DNA of 64,000 nucleotides, taken from Cognatiluteimonas sedimenti (lineage in GTDB: Bacteria > Pseudomonadota > Gammaproteobacteria > Xanthomonadales > Xanthomonadaceae). Shown in pieces: positions 9,600 through 18,644 of the stretch (position 1 is the stretch's first letter; each line of letters starts with the position of its first letter). Location of the stretch: the NCBI RefSeq assembly GCF_022808325.1, contig NZ_JALGCL010000002.1, forward strand, positions 459,908 to 523,907, read 5' to 3'. The position numbers and the translations under genes are program-made. A model generated the notes under the pieces. It was not told where the DNA came from and did not search any database. It worked only from the letters and a program-made list of their open reading frames with translations.

Positions 9600-10316
9600 A
9601 TGCACGTCCACCCCCGGCCTCGCCATCGCCCGCTCCGTCGCTGGGACTTCTTCCGCCGCTGGATGCGCAATCCGCGCGCGGTCGCGGCGGTAGCGCCTTC
9701 GAGCCGTGAACTGGCGCGGTGCATGGTCGACGAGCTTCCCGCCGACGCACGCCGCGTCATCGAGCTCGGGCCGGGCACCGGGGTCATGACCGAGGCGCTG
9801 CTCGCGCACGGGTTGCGACCGGAGGCATTGCTGGCGGTGGAGCTGGATCCGGCATTGCACCGGGCGTTGCAGGCGCGTTTCCCGCAGCTGCGCGTGGTCC
9901 ACGGCGATGCACGGGACCTGCGGGCGCTGGCGCAGGGTTTCGCCGCGCCCGGCACGCTCGATGCGGTGGTCTCCAGCCTCGGCCTGCTGGGCATGGACGA
10001 GGGCGATCGCGGCGCCATCCTGGCTGCGGCGTTCGCGCTGCTGCGCGAAGGCGGACGCTTCATCCAGTTCACCTATGGCGTCAGCTCGCCGCTCGCTGCC
10101 GCGCAACTGCGCCGGCTCGGCCTGCGCGGTCGCCGTGGCGCCTTCGTCCTGCGCAACCTGCCGCCGGCGACGGTCTACGTGTATACCCGCGCTGGCGACG
10201 TCGAACGCGCCACCGCACGCAACGGCGCGGGCGATGGCCCACGTCCGCAGCCACCGGCGCAATCCAGCGTTCCAGCGATGGCGCTGGCAGGTCGCCGACG
10301 CCGCCACGATCCTTGA
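9600..10316 (+). CDS. Class I SAM methyltransferase, phospholipid N-methyltransferase-like
   Basis: The 238-residue protein begins with a basic, Arg/His/Pro-rich leader and the motif WDFFRRWMRNPRAVAAVAPSS, which is characteristic of PmtA-like enzymes. The SAM site has VIELGPGTGVMTEALL (motif I), AVELDPALHRAL (motif II) and VVHGDARDL. PmtA-type proteins methylate phosphatidylethanolamine; rRNA dimethylases share the fold. A CAGACT hexamer ends 6 nt before the ATG, so the transcript may be leaderless. The substrate is inferred only from resemblance. Confidence 0.78.
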   Translation: MHVHPRPRHRPLRRWDFFRRWMRNPRAVAAVAPSSRELARCMVDELPADARRVIELGPGTGVMTEALLAHGLRPEALLAVELDPALHRALQARFPQLRVVHGDARDLRALAQGFAAPGTLDAVVSSLGLLGMDEGDRGAILAAAFALLREGGRFIQFTYGVSSPLAAAQLRRLGLRGRRGAFVLRNLPPATVYVYTRAGDVERATARNGAGDGPRPQPPAQSSVPAMALAGRRRRHDP

Positions 10317-10340
10317 GTCCAGAATCTTCGAGGAGGCTCC

Positions 10341-11225
10341 ATGGACAGCACTGCTCCCGCTCCCGCTCCCGCGCGCGCCCACGTCGCCCGCGTGCTGCGA
10401 GGCACCCCCACGTCCGACGGCGCCGGGGTCAAGCTGACCCGCGTGATCGGCGGCCCGCAGCTGGACATGCTCGATCCGTTCCTCCTGCTCGACGAATTCG
10501 GCACCGACCGCGCGGAGGACTACATCGCCGGTTTCCCCGAGCATCCGCATCGCGGCTTCGAGACCGTCACGTACATGCTCGACGGGCGCATGCGCCACAA
10601 GGACAACCACGGCAACGAAGGCCTGCTGGTGCCCGGCAGCGTGCAGTGGATGACTGCCGGCCGCGGCCTGGTGCATTCGGAGATGCCCGAGCAGGAGGCA
10701 GGCCGCATGCGCGGCTTCCAGCTGTGGGTCAACCTGCCGGCGAGCGCCAAGATGACGCAGCCGCGCTACCAGGAATTCGCGCCCGGGCAAATCCCGGTAG
10801 TGGCGCCGGCACCCGGCGTCAGCGTCAAGGTGATCGCCGGCGCGGTCGCGGACGCCGAGGGTCGCGCGGTGCCCGGCCCGATCGTGCAACCCGCCACCGA
10901 TCCGCTGTACGTGGACATCACCCTGGATGCCGACGCCGCATGGCGACTGGCGTTGCCGCAGGGCCACAGCGCGTTCGCCTACGTGTTCGAAGGCACGGCG
11001 AGCCTGGGCGAGGGCGACGAGGCGCGTGCGCTGCCGGCGCAGCAGCTGGGCGTACTCGGCGGCGGCGAACTGCTGGAGATGCGTGCCGGTAACCAGGGTG
11101 CGCGACTGATCCTGGTTGCCGGGCGTCCGCTGCGCGAGCCGGTCGCGCGTTATGGCCCGTTCGTGATGAACACGAAGGAGCAGGTGATGCAGGCCTTCGT
11201 CGATTTCCAGGAAGGCCGCTTCTAG
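10341..11225 (+). CDS. Pirin family protein
   Basis: Pirins are two-domain cupins binding iron in the N-terminal barrel; some have quercetinase activity. The 294-residue product has the metal-site motifs FPEHPHRGFETVTYMLDG and MTAGRGLVHSEMPEQ, giving the His-His-His-Glu ligand set. A C-terminal pirin domain ends with QVMQAFVDFQEGRF. A strong ribosome site (GAGGAGG) lies 9 nt before the ATG. A second, more distant pirin is encoded convergently at 11922-12782. Confidence 0.93.
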   Translation: MDSTAPAPAPARAHVARVLRGTPTSDGAGVKLTRVIGGPQLDMLDPFLLLDEFGTDRAEDYIAGFPEHPHRGFETVTYMLDGRMRHKDNHGNEGLLVPGSVQWMTAGRGLVHSEMPEQEAGRMRGFQLWVNLPASAKMTQPRYQEFAPGQIPVVAPAPGVSVKVIAGAVADAEGRAVPGPIVQPATDPLYVDITLDADAAWRLALPQGHSAFAYVFEGTASLGEGDEARALPAQQLGVLGGGELLEMRAGNQGARLILVAGRPLREPVARYGPFVMNTKEQVMQAFVDFQEGRF

Positions 11226-11319
11226 CCCAGCCCGATGCGTGGCTCATCGGTACGCCGATGGCCGCGCGCCGCGGACGTGCAACCGCGCACCGCGGGTGCC
11301 GTCGCCGCGGGCCGCCGGC

Positions 11320-11784
11320 CTAGTTGCCGGCGACCTGCTCGCCGCCGCCGCCGGCGCGGAAGCGCAGCGCGCCGACCAGCTGGTAATCGGCGGCCAGCGC
11401 GTCCGTTGAGTCGGCCTGCAGCCAGATGTGCGCGTAACGCCCGTCGGCCAGCTGCAGCAGTGTCTCGCGCGCCTGCACGCCCGGGGCAGTGGCGATCTCT
11501 GCGCGGTACCAGACCACGTCGCGGCCGTCGACGCGCCCGCTTTCCTTGCCGCTGCGCGGATTGGGCTCGAAGTTGGGCGCCGCGCTGACGTAAAGGCCGA
11601 AGGCCTCGGATCCATCGCTGCGCAGCGCGCGGCAGAAATCGCTGTCGGCGGTGCTTCGGGCTTCCCAGGTCAGCCCGGCGCCGGCGGGCAGTTGCGGGCA
11701 GGCTGCGGCCTGTTGCGCGTCCTGCGCGTTGGCGCCGCTCGCCGACAGCAGGCCCGCAAGCATCAGTGCCGTGGTCTTGTTCAT
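11320..11784 (-). CDS. Exported protein of unknown function
   Basis: The 154-residue protein has a clear Sec signal peptide (MNKTTALMLAGLLSASGANA with a predicted cut after ANA). The mature domain of about 130 residues has two cysteines (ACPQLP, DFCRAL) that could form a periplasmic disulfide. It ends with a glycine-rich tail. No catalytic motif is visible and I recognise no family. It lies between the two pirins on the same strand as the second one. Confidence 0.65.
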   Translation of the reverse strand: MNKTTALMLAGLLSASGANAQDAQQAAACPQLPAGAGLTWEARSTADSDFCRALRSDGSEAFGLYVSAAPNFEPNPRSGKESGRVDGRDVVWYRAEIATAPGVQARETLLQLADGRYAHIWLQADSTDALAADYQLVGALRFRAGGGGEQVAGN

Positions 11785-11921
11785 TCGATCGCCCCCTCGC
11801 GGTCGTTTGCGACATGACACGCCCCGAACATAGTCCAGGCGCCGCGCGTTGACAAATGCCGCCGGTCGGCGGCGTGGTTGCGGTCGTGCGGCGGCCGTCG
11901 CCAGTGCCCGCATTCAGCTTC

Positions 11922-12782
11922 TCAGCGATCGGGCAGGGGGATGAACTCGTCGTCGCCCGGGACGGTGCCGAAACGGCCGTCGCGCCAGTCCTGCTTGGCC
12001 TGCTCGATCCGGTCCTTCGAGCTGGACACGAAGTTCCACCACAAGTGGCGCGGCCCGTCGAGCGGTTCGCCACCGAGCAGCATCGCCTTCAGCGGTGTCT
12101 TCGCGCGCAGCGCATGGGTCACGCCGCGATCCAGCACCACGAGGTGCTGCGCCGGGATGTCGGCTCCGTCGAGTTGCGCCTGGCCTTCGAGCACGTACAA
12201 CGCGCGTTCCGGGTGCGAGGGTTCCAGTGCGAGATGCGCATCCGGCGCGAGGTCGATGGCGACGTTGAGCGTGTCGGCGAACACCCGCACCGGCGATTCA
12301 AGCCCGTAGCCGCGCCCGGCGATCACTCGCAGCACCGTGCCATCGCGTTCGCTGCGTGGCAGGGTCGCGGCCGGATGATGGTGGAATTCCGGTGCTGTTT
12401 CTTCGTGCGCCCGCGGCAGCGCGACCCAGGTCTGCATGCCATGCAGGGGATGCCCGCCCTCGCGCAGGGTCTGCGGCGTGCGTTCGGAATGGGCGATGCC
12501 GCGGCCGGCGGTCATCCAGTTGACGTCGCCGGGACTGATGTCCTGCAGGCTGCCGAGCGTGTCGCGATGGGTGATCGTGCCGGACCACAGGAAGGTCACC
12601 GTGGCCAGGCCGATGTGCGGATGCGGGCGCACGTCGATGCCGCGGCCCGGTTCGAAGATCGCCGGGCCCATGTGGTCGACGAACACGAACGGGCCGACGC
12701 TGCGCGCCTGCAGCGTCGGCACGGCACGCCGTACCTGGAAGCCACCGAGGTCGTGCACGCGCGGGGCGATCGTCGTGGTCAT
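11922..12782 (-). CDS. Pirin family protein (second copy)
   Basis: A 286-residue bicupin with iron ligands in VRPHPHIGLATVTFLWSG and MTAGRGIAHSERTP, and a C-terminal domain ending HLWWNFVSSSKDRIEQAKQDW. That ending is characteristic of the YhhW/quercetinase-like branch, which differs from the pirin at 10341. ATG 12782 gives the N-terminus MTTTIAPRVHDLGGFQVRR, matching family proteins. The upstream lipoprotein gene is on the same strand 90 nt away. Confidence 0.92.
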   Translation of the reverse strand: MTTTIAPRVHDLGGFQVRRAVPTLQARSVGPFVFVDHMGPAIFEPGRGIDVRPHPHIGLATVTFLWSGTITHRDTLGSLQDISPGDVNWMTAGRGIAHSERTPQTLREGGHPLHGMQTWVALPRAHEETAPEFHHHPAATLPRSERDGTVLRVIAGRGYGLESPVRVFADTLNVAIDLAPDAHLALEPSHPERALYVLEGQAQLDGADIPAQHLVVLDRGVTHALRAKTPLKAMLLGGEPLDGPRHLWWNFVSSSKDRIEQAKQDWRDGRFGTVPGDDEFIPLPDR

Positions 12783-12872
12783 GCCGGGCTCCGCGATGGA
12801 CTGCGACGAGCATGCCACGCGCCGGCGCGCTGGAGGGAACGCCGGACGCAACGCTGCGTTGCCGGATGTTCC

Positions 12873-13286
12873 TCAGTCGGCGCGATCGACCCGGAGGCTG
12901 GCCGCCGGCGGCTCGTCGAAGCTCAGCGACAGCAGGCTCAGGCGCCGCTCGCCGATGGCATGCACCTTGTCGCCCTTGGTCGTGTGCAGGCTGAAGGTCT
13001 CGGAGGCACCGGACGCGGGTTGCCACTGGAACACGAGTTCGGCATCGCCCGCCCAGATGCACTGCTGGCCGGGCCGGCAGCGCGAGTCGTTGGCGACCTC
13101 CACGAAACGCAACCGGCTTTGGTCGGCGAGGGCCACGTCCTGCTGCGGCAACAGGTTGAACGGCGTGCCATCGGCCACCGGGTTCATGGCGACGGGTCCG
13201 GGGCCGTCGCCCGCAGGCGCGGTCCCGCAGGCGGCCAATGCGAGGAGCAGCAGGGTGGCGAGGCTGCGTGGGGCGCTGATCGACAT
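12873..13286 (-). CDS. Small predicted lipoprotein
   Basis: The 137-residue protein begins with a short basic n-region, a hydrophobic stretch and the lipobox LAAC. The mature part contains RFVEVANDSRCRPGQQCIWAGDAELVFQW. The C-x6-C-x-W-A-G spacing resembles small periplasmic proteins annotated only as hypothetical in Xanthomonadaceae. It ends with a beta-rich segment. A start at 13325 is also open, but 13286 places the signal peptide correctly. Confidence 0.7.
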   Translation of the reverse strand: MSISAPRSLATLLLLALAACGTAPAGDGPGPVAMNPVADGTPFNLLPQQDVALADQSRLRFVEVANDSRCRPGQQCIWAGDAELVFQWQPASGASETFSLHTTKGDKVHAIGERRLSLLSLSFDEPPAASLRVDRAD

Positions 13287-13359
13287 GTCCGGTTCCTGCA
13301 AGGGGTGTCCCGGAAGTGTAGGCATCGGTCGCGCAGGCGGGGTGAAAGCGGCATGGAGG

Positions 13360-14073
13360 TCATCGGCGTGGCCCGTCGAGGTGCGATGCGATTCGATTTG
13401 CCAGGCGGATCGGCTCGGGCACGCGATCGCTGGTGGTGAAGCGCATCGCCAGTTGCGCCGCGGCCGTCATCGACACGCGGTGGCCGGGCGACACCACCAG
13501 AGGTTCGCCGCCGTGCCTGCTGCGCAACAGCCAGCCGACCTGCTGGCCGCCATCGCGCAGGGGCGTGTGCGCGCCGCGGATGTCGTGCAGGGGCGCCGCG
13601 GTGCCGACCAGGATCGAACCGGCGATGCCGACGCTCGCGAGACCGGCGACCACGCCGAAGTGCGAGGCGAGGCCGAGCCGCCGCGGATGGGCGATGCCAT
13701 GGCCTTGGACGAGGACCAGGTCGGGGCGCTGCGGCAGCATCTCCAGCGCCTGCAGCAACAAGGGCAGGTCATGGAAGCTGCGCAGGTCCGGGGGGCAGGG
13801 CGCGGCGGAGGCTGCGCGCGCGACCTGCTCGCCGATTACTTCGAGCGTTCCTGCGTCCAGCAGCACCGCGGCGGCACGGGTGACGGTGCCGCCGTCCTCG
13901 AGCCCGACGTCCAAGCCGGCGACCGTGCGCAGCGGCTCGTGGAAGTCGTCGCGCACCACGACCCGACGTGCCCATTCCCGCTGCAAAGATTGCGCACCGG
14001 CGACGTTCCCGTCCCAGCCCGGCATGGCCAGGCCGGGCTCGTGCCGGGGCTGCGATGCGGGCGGGACGTCCAT
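13360..14073 (-). CDS. nfi: Endonuclease V (deoxyinosine 3' endonuclease)
   Basis: Endonuclease V nicks DNA near deoxyinosine and other deaminated bases. The 237-residue product contains the family motifs VAGLDVGLEDGGTVTRAAAVLL (metal-binding Asp), VQGHGIAHPRRLGLASHFGV (substrate wedge and catalytic residues) and VSPGHRVSMTAA. The length slightly exceeds that of E. coli Nfi because of an N-terminal extension. ATG 14073 is used; an in-frame ATG at 14082 is also possible. It is downstream of mfd on the same strand, so two repair genes are adjacent. Confidence 0.93.
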   Translation of the reverse strand: MDVPPASQPRHEPGLAMPGWDGNVAGAQSLQREWARRVVVRDDFHEPLRTVAGLDVGLEDGGTVTRAAAVLLDAGTLEVIGEQVARAASAAPCPPDLRSFHDLPLLLQALEMLPQRPDLVLVQGHGIAHPRRLGLASHFGVVAGLASVGIAGSILVGTAAPLHDIRGAHTPLRDGGQQVGWLLRSRHGGEPLVVSPGHRVSMTAAAQLAMRFTTSDRVPEPIRLANRIASHLDGPRR

Positions 14074-14150
14074 GGCGGCCATGCTATGCGATGGCGTGTG
14101 AGCGCGTGCGGGCATGGTGCGCACTCAGCCAGAAGGCGCCTGCAGGTGGC

Positions 14151-17100
14151 TTACGACGGCGCCAGCGCCGCCAGCAATGCGCGCGCGGCCTGCAGGCGGC
14201 TGCCCGCATCGGGCAGGTCGAGCTTGATGCGCAGCTTGTCGGGCCCGTCCATCGCGTAGTGCCGGGGCTGTTTCTGGATCAGCTGGATCACGGTCATGGG
14301 ATCGACGCGCGGCTTGCTCTCGAACTGTACCCGGCCGCCCGCCGGGCCGAGGTCGAGCTTGCGGATGCCAAGCGCCGTGGCCTCGTGCTTGAGCGCGGCG
14401 ACCGCGAACAGGTGCTTTGCCGGATCCGGCAGCAGCCCGAAGCGGTCGATCATCTCCACCTGCAGCTCGCGCAGTCCGTCGGCGTCGCGCGCGCTGCTGA
14501 TGCGCTTGTACAGGGTGAGCCGCGCATGCACGTCGGGCAGGTAGTCGTCCGGGATCAGCGCCGGGATGTGCAGCTCGACTTCGGCGCCGTGGCGCGCGGT
14601 GCCGTCGATGTCCGGCAGCTCGCCGCGCCTGATGCTGCGCACCGCGCGCTCCAGCAACTCGGTGTACAGGCTGAAACCGACCTCGGCCATCTGCCCGCTC
14701 TGGTCCTCGCCCAGCAGTTCGCCGGCGCCGCGGATCTCCAGGTCGTGGGTGGCCAGGGTGAAGCCGGCGCCGAGTTCGTCCATCGACGCAATCGCTTCCA
14801 GGCGCTTGCGCGCGTCGCTGGTGATCGAGCGCTTGTCCGGCACCACCAGGTAGGCGTAGGCGCGATGGTGCGAGCGGCCGACGCGCCCGCGCAACTGGTG
14901 CATCTGCGCCAGGCCGAGTTTGTCGGCGCGGTTCATGATGATGGTGTTGGCATTGGGGATGTCGATGCCCGACTCGATGATGGTGGTGCACAGCAGCACG
15001 TTGGTGCGCTGCTTGTTGAAATCGAGCATCACCCGTTCCAGCTCGCGCTCCGGCATCTGGCCGTGGGCGACGCCGATGCGGGCCTCCGGCACCAGGTCCT
15101 GCAGTTCGCGCTGCATGCGGCCGATCGACTCGACGTCGTTGTGCAGGAAGTAGACCTGGCCGCCGCGCGCCAGTTCGCGCTGGTGCGCCTCGCGCAGTTG
15201 CGCGCCGTCCCACGGGGTGACGAAGGTCTGCACCGCCATCCGGTGTGCCGGAGGGGTGGCGATGATCGACAGGTCGCGCAGCCCGGCCATCGCCATGTTG
15301 AGCGTGCGCGGGATCGGCGTTGCGGTGAGCGTCAGCAGGTGCACGTTGGCACGCAACGCCTTCAGTGCCTCCTTCTGGCGCACGCCGAAGCGCTGCTCCT
15401 CGTCGACGATCACCAGCCCCAGGTCCTTGAAGCGCACGTCCTTCTGCAGCAGGCGGTGGGTGCCGACGATGACGTCGATCCTGCCTTCGGCGAGCTTGTC
15501 GAGTTCGGCCTTGATCTCCTTCGTGGTCTTGAAGCGCGACAGCACCTCGACCTTGAGCGGCCAGTCGGCGAAGCGGTCGCGGAAGTTGCGGTAGTGCTGC
15601 TCGGCCAGCAATGTGGTCGGCACCAGCACGGCAACCTGCTTGCCCGCGGTGGCGGCGACGAACGCCGCGCGCACCGCGACCTCGGTCTTGCCGAAGCCGA
15701 CGTCGCCGCAGACCACGCGGTCCATCGGCTGCGAGGAGCCGAGGTCGCGGATCACCGCTTCGATCGCTGCGTGCTGGTCCGGCGTTTCCTCGAACGGAAA
15801 ACCGGCCGCAAACGGCTCGTACAGCGCGCGATCGACCTGCAAGGCGAGGCCGGCGCGCGCCTGGCGCTTGGCCTGGATTTCCAGCAGTTCGGCGGCGACG
15901 TCGCGGACCTTCTCCGCGGCCTTGCGCTTGGCACGGGCCCACTGCTCGCCGCCGAGCGAATGCAGCGGCGCGGTTTCCGGCGAGGCGCCGGAGTAGCGGT
16001 TGATCAGGTGCAGCTGCGCCACCGGCACGTACAGGCGGTCGCCCTTGGCGTATTCGATTTCGAGGTATTCCGCCGGCGTGCCACCTGCGTCGAGCGTCAC
16101 CAGCCCGCGATAGCGGCCGACGCCGTGGTCCTCGTGCACGATCGGTGCGCCCTCGGACAATTCGCCGAGGTCGCGGATGATCGCTTCCGGCTCGCGCCCG
16201 GCGCGCTTGCGCCGGCGGGGTTGCGCGGCGCGCTCGGGGAACAGCTGGCGCTCGGTGAGGATGCACAGCGCGGAGCCGGCATCGCCCTCGGCGTCGATGG
16301 CGAAACCGTTGTCCAGCGGCGCGACGGCAATGCAGAACCTGTCCGCGGTCGCTGCCGTGGCCGCGCCCGCCCCGGCGCGCGGAAGCTCGCCCGTGGCGCC
16401 CGGCGTGGTGCTGCCGCCGGCCAGGAATTCCGCGAACGATGCCAGCACCCGCGGCCGCAGGTCGGCGGCAAGCAACACCTCGGCCAGGGCTTCGCGCCGG
16501 CCCGGGGAATCGGCCGCGACCAGCACCCGGCCGGGATAGCCGGCGAGGAAGGTCGCCAGTGCCGCCGCGGGCGCGCCCTCCTTCGCCGCGATCGGCAGGT
16601 CCGGCGCCGGTTGCGTGCCCAGCGCCTGCGCTTCGGCATGGCGAGGATGCCGGGCGCCGCAGACCTCGATCCGCTCGCCGGCGTTGAGGCGCTCGCGCAA
16701 TGCGTTGGGCGCCAGGTAGAGCTCGGCCGGCGGCAGCAGCGGGCGCTCGATGTCGTGCCGGCGCTGTTCGTGGCGATCCGCCGCCTGGGCATGGAACTGG
16801 TCGGCGGCGTCGAGCGCGCCTTCGCCGAGCAGCGGCAGGGTGTCGACGGCCAGGTAGTCGAACAGCGTCGCGGTCGATTCGAAGAACAGCGGCAGGTAGT
16901 ACTCGATGCCGGCCGGCGCGACACCGGCCTTCAGGTCCTGGAACAGCGCGCTGCGACGGCTGTCGATGTCGAAGCGTTCGCGCAGCGCCGCCATCGCCCG
17001 CTGCGTCGCCGCCTCGTCCATCGGCACTTCGCGGCCCGGCAGCAACTGCACCGCGTCGACCTTGTCGAGCGAGCGCTGTGAGTCGGGGTCGAAGGCGCGG

Positions 17101-17699
17101 ATCGAGTCGATCTCGTCGTCCAGCAATTCCACCCGGTAGGGCTCTTCGGCGCCCATCGGGAAAACATCGAGCAGCCCGCCGCGCACGGCGAAATCGCCAG
17201 GGTCCATGACCTGCGGCACGTTGCGGTAGCCGGCGGACGCCAGCCGGCGCTTCTCCGCCTCCAGGTCGAGCGCCTGGCCGACGCGCACGTCGAAGGTGTT
17301 GCCGACCACGTACCGCAACGGCGGCAACCGTTGCAGGAGCGTCTGCACCGGCACGATCACGATGCCGCGCCTGAGCGCGGGCAGCCGGTGCAACGCGGCC
17401 AGGCGCTGGCTGACGATGTCCGGATGCGGGCTGAACTGGTCGTAGGGCAGGGTTTCCCAGTCCGGGAACGGCACCACCGGCAGCGACGGGTCCTCGCCAA
17501 GCAGGGTGCGCAGGTCGGATTCGAGCTGGTGCGCGGCCTGGTTGTCGCGCGCGATCGCCAGCAGCGGGCCGCGATGCACGCGCGCGGCCTGCGCGATCGA
17601 CCACGCCAGCGCCGACGCCGACGCGGGCGCGCGCCAGAACGCGCGCTGTTGGCCGGCGCGGGGCAGCGGCGGGGCGGGGAAGGACGGTGGTTTCGACAT
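14151..17699 (-). CDS. mfd: Transcription-repair coupling factor
   Basis: Mfd is an ATP-dependent DNA translocase that removes RNA polymerase stalled at lesions and recruits UvrA. The 1182-residue product has the full layout. The N-terminal UvrB-like module has LPVVPFPDWETLPYDQFSPHPD. The RNAP-interaction domain has VHEDHGVGRYRGL. The helicase motifs include CGDVGFGKTEVAVRAAF (Walker A), DEEQRFGVRQKE (motif II), LTATPIPRTLNMA and IIESGIDIPNANTIIMNRAD. A TRCF C-terminal domain completes it. ATG 17699 (MSKPPSFPAPPLP) fits the family start. A TAAAAT -10-like hexamer lies ~68 bp upstream. Confidence 0.97.
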   Translation of the reverse strand: MSKPPSFPAPPLPRAGQQRAFWRAPASASALAWSIAQAARVHRGPLLAIARDNQAAHQLESDLRTLLGEDPSLPVVPFPDWETLPYDQFSPHPDIVSQRLAALHRLPALRRGIVIVPVQTLLQRLPPLRYVVGNTFDVRVGQALDLEAEKRRLASAGYRNVPQVMDPGDFAVRGGLLDVFPMGAEEPYRVELLDDEIDSIRAFDPDSQRSLDKVDAVQLLPGREVPMDEAATQRAMAALRERFDIDSRRSALFQDLKAGVAPAGIEYYLPLFFESTATLFDYLAVDTLPLLGEGALDAADQFHAQAADRHEQRRHDIERPLLPPAELYLAPNALRERLNAGERIEVCGARHPRHAEAQALGTQPAPDLPIAAKEGAPAAALATFLAGYPGRVLVAADSPGRREALAEVLLAADLRPRVLASFAEFLAGGSTTPGATGELPRAGAGAATAATADRFCIAVAPLDNGFAIDAEGDAGSALCILTERQLFPERAAQPRRRKRAGREPEAIIRDLGELSEGAPIVHEDHGVGRYRGLVTLDAGGTPAEYLEIEYAKGDRLYVPVAQLHLINRYSGASPETAPLHSLGGEQWARAKRKAAEKVRDVAAELLEIQAKRQARAGLALQVDRALYEPFAAGFPFEETPDQHAAIEAVIRDLGSSQPMDRVVCGDVGFGKTEVAVRAAFVAATAGKQVAVLVPTTLLAEQHYRNFRDRFADWPLKVEVLSRFKTTKEIKAELDKLAEGRIDVIVGTHRLLQKDVRFKDLGLVIVDEEQRFGVRQKEALKALRANVHLLTLTATPIPRTLNMAMAGLRDLSIIATPPAHRMAVQTFVTPWDGAQLREAHQRELARGGQVYFLHNDVESIGRMQRELQDLVPEARIGVAHGQMPERELERVMLDFNKQRTNVLLCTTIIESGIDIPNANTIIMNRADKLGLAQMHQLRGRVGRSHHRAYAYLVVPDKRSITSDARKRLEAIASMDELGAGFTLATHDLEIRGAGELLGEDQSGQMAEVGFSLYTELLERAVRSIRRGELPDIDGTARHGAEVELHIPALIPDDYLPDVHARLTLYKRISSARDADGLRELQVEMIDRFGLLPDPAKHLFAVAALKHEATALGIRKLDLGPAGGRVQFESKPRVDPMTVIQLIQKQPRHYAMDGPDKLRIKLDLPDAGSRLQAARALLAALAPS

Positions 17700-17882
17700 C
17701 AGGCGGCGATCTCGCGGAAAACCAACCCGGCGCCGGCAGCAGGGCTGCCAGCGCAACGGATCGCGGATTTTACGCGAGCGCCGCCGCGATCATGCGATCA
17801 GGAGCGCCTTCGGGCAGCAAGCCGGACGATGATGGCGCGGCGTGGCGTGACGGAAGCCGCCGGCGGACTTTCGGCGTTCGCT

Positions 17883-18443
17883 TCAGCCGGCATCCGGTGC
17901 GAGATCCAGCACGACCCGGACCAGTCCCGGGGCATCGGCGGCTTCGCGATGGAAGCCCAGCGACTGCGCCAGCGCGAGCATCGCCTGGTTGTGTTCGAGC
18001 ACCTCGCCGTGGATGCGTTCGAGTTTCTTGCCGCGGCTCCAGCGCACCAGCCGCCGCATCAGGTGCCGGCCCAGGCCCATTCCGGCGATGTAGCTGCTGA
18101 CCAGGATCGCGAACTCGGCTTCGCGGCGGCCGTTGTCCGGCGTCTGTTCGATTGCGACCCGCGCCACCGCACCGACCAGCGCCTCGCCCGGCGGCAGTGG
18201 TTCGGCCGCGACGATGGCGAATTCACGGCGCGGATCCGGATGGGTCAGGCGCTCGGCCATTTCCGGGCTGAGTTCCTTGACCGAGTAAAGGAAGCGCTGG
18301 CGGATTTCCTCCGGTTGCAGCAGCGGGAAACCGGCGCGCAAGGGCACCGCGTCGTCGGGCCGGATCGGGCGGATCAGCACTTCGCGCCCGTTGGGCAAGC
18401 GGATCATCTCGTGCCAGGGCGGGAGGCGGTTGCGGGCAGCCAT
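17883..18443 (-). CDS. GNAT-family N-acetyltransferase
   Basis: The 186-residue protein has the GNAT core. Beta strands are followed by the acetyl-CoA loop in GMGLGRHLMRRLVRWSRG (Q/R-x-x-G-x-G/A type), then EVLEHNQAMLALAQSLGF. The N-terminal VLIRPIRPDDAVPLRAGFPLL resembles the GNAT domain of Pat-like protein acetyltransferases, but the ADP-forming synthetase part is absent. The substrate is unknown. It lies upstream of mfd on the same strand and diverges from the CDF gene. Confidence 0.87.
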   Translation of the reverse strand: MAARNRLPPWHEMIRLPNGREVLIRPIRPDDAVPLRAGFPLLQPEEIRQRFLYSVKELSPEMAERLTHPDPRREFAIVAAEPLPPGEALVGAVARVAIEQTPDNGRREAEFAILVSSYIAGMGLGRHLMRRLVRWSRGKKLERIHGEVLEHNQAMLALAQSLGFHREAADAPGLVRVVLDLAPDAG

Positions 18444-18644
18444 GGATGGGATGCTCGCACGACCCGGGTGAAGCATGGCTGCACAACGCCTTCACATGCA
18501 CGCTGTTGTTGCGGGCGTGGCATGAAGCGGGTCGCCGCATTCGCTTTGCTAGACTTCACGGCGCGCACGCGGCCAGTACGGGGCCGCGCGCGCATGCCGC
18601 GATCAATGCGGTTTCGCCCTCCCCCCCTTCCACGGAACCAGGCC

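Noticed and set aside
6964..9750. A 928-codon minus-strand frame opposite rlmKL
   Set aside because: rlmKL on the plus strand has full-length family motifs; the antisense product is low-complexity and unsupported.
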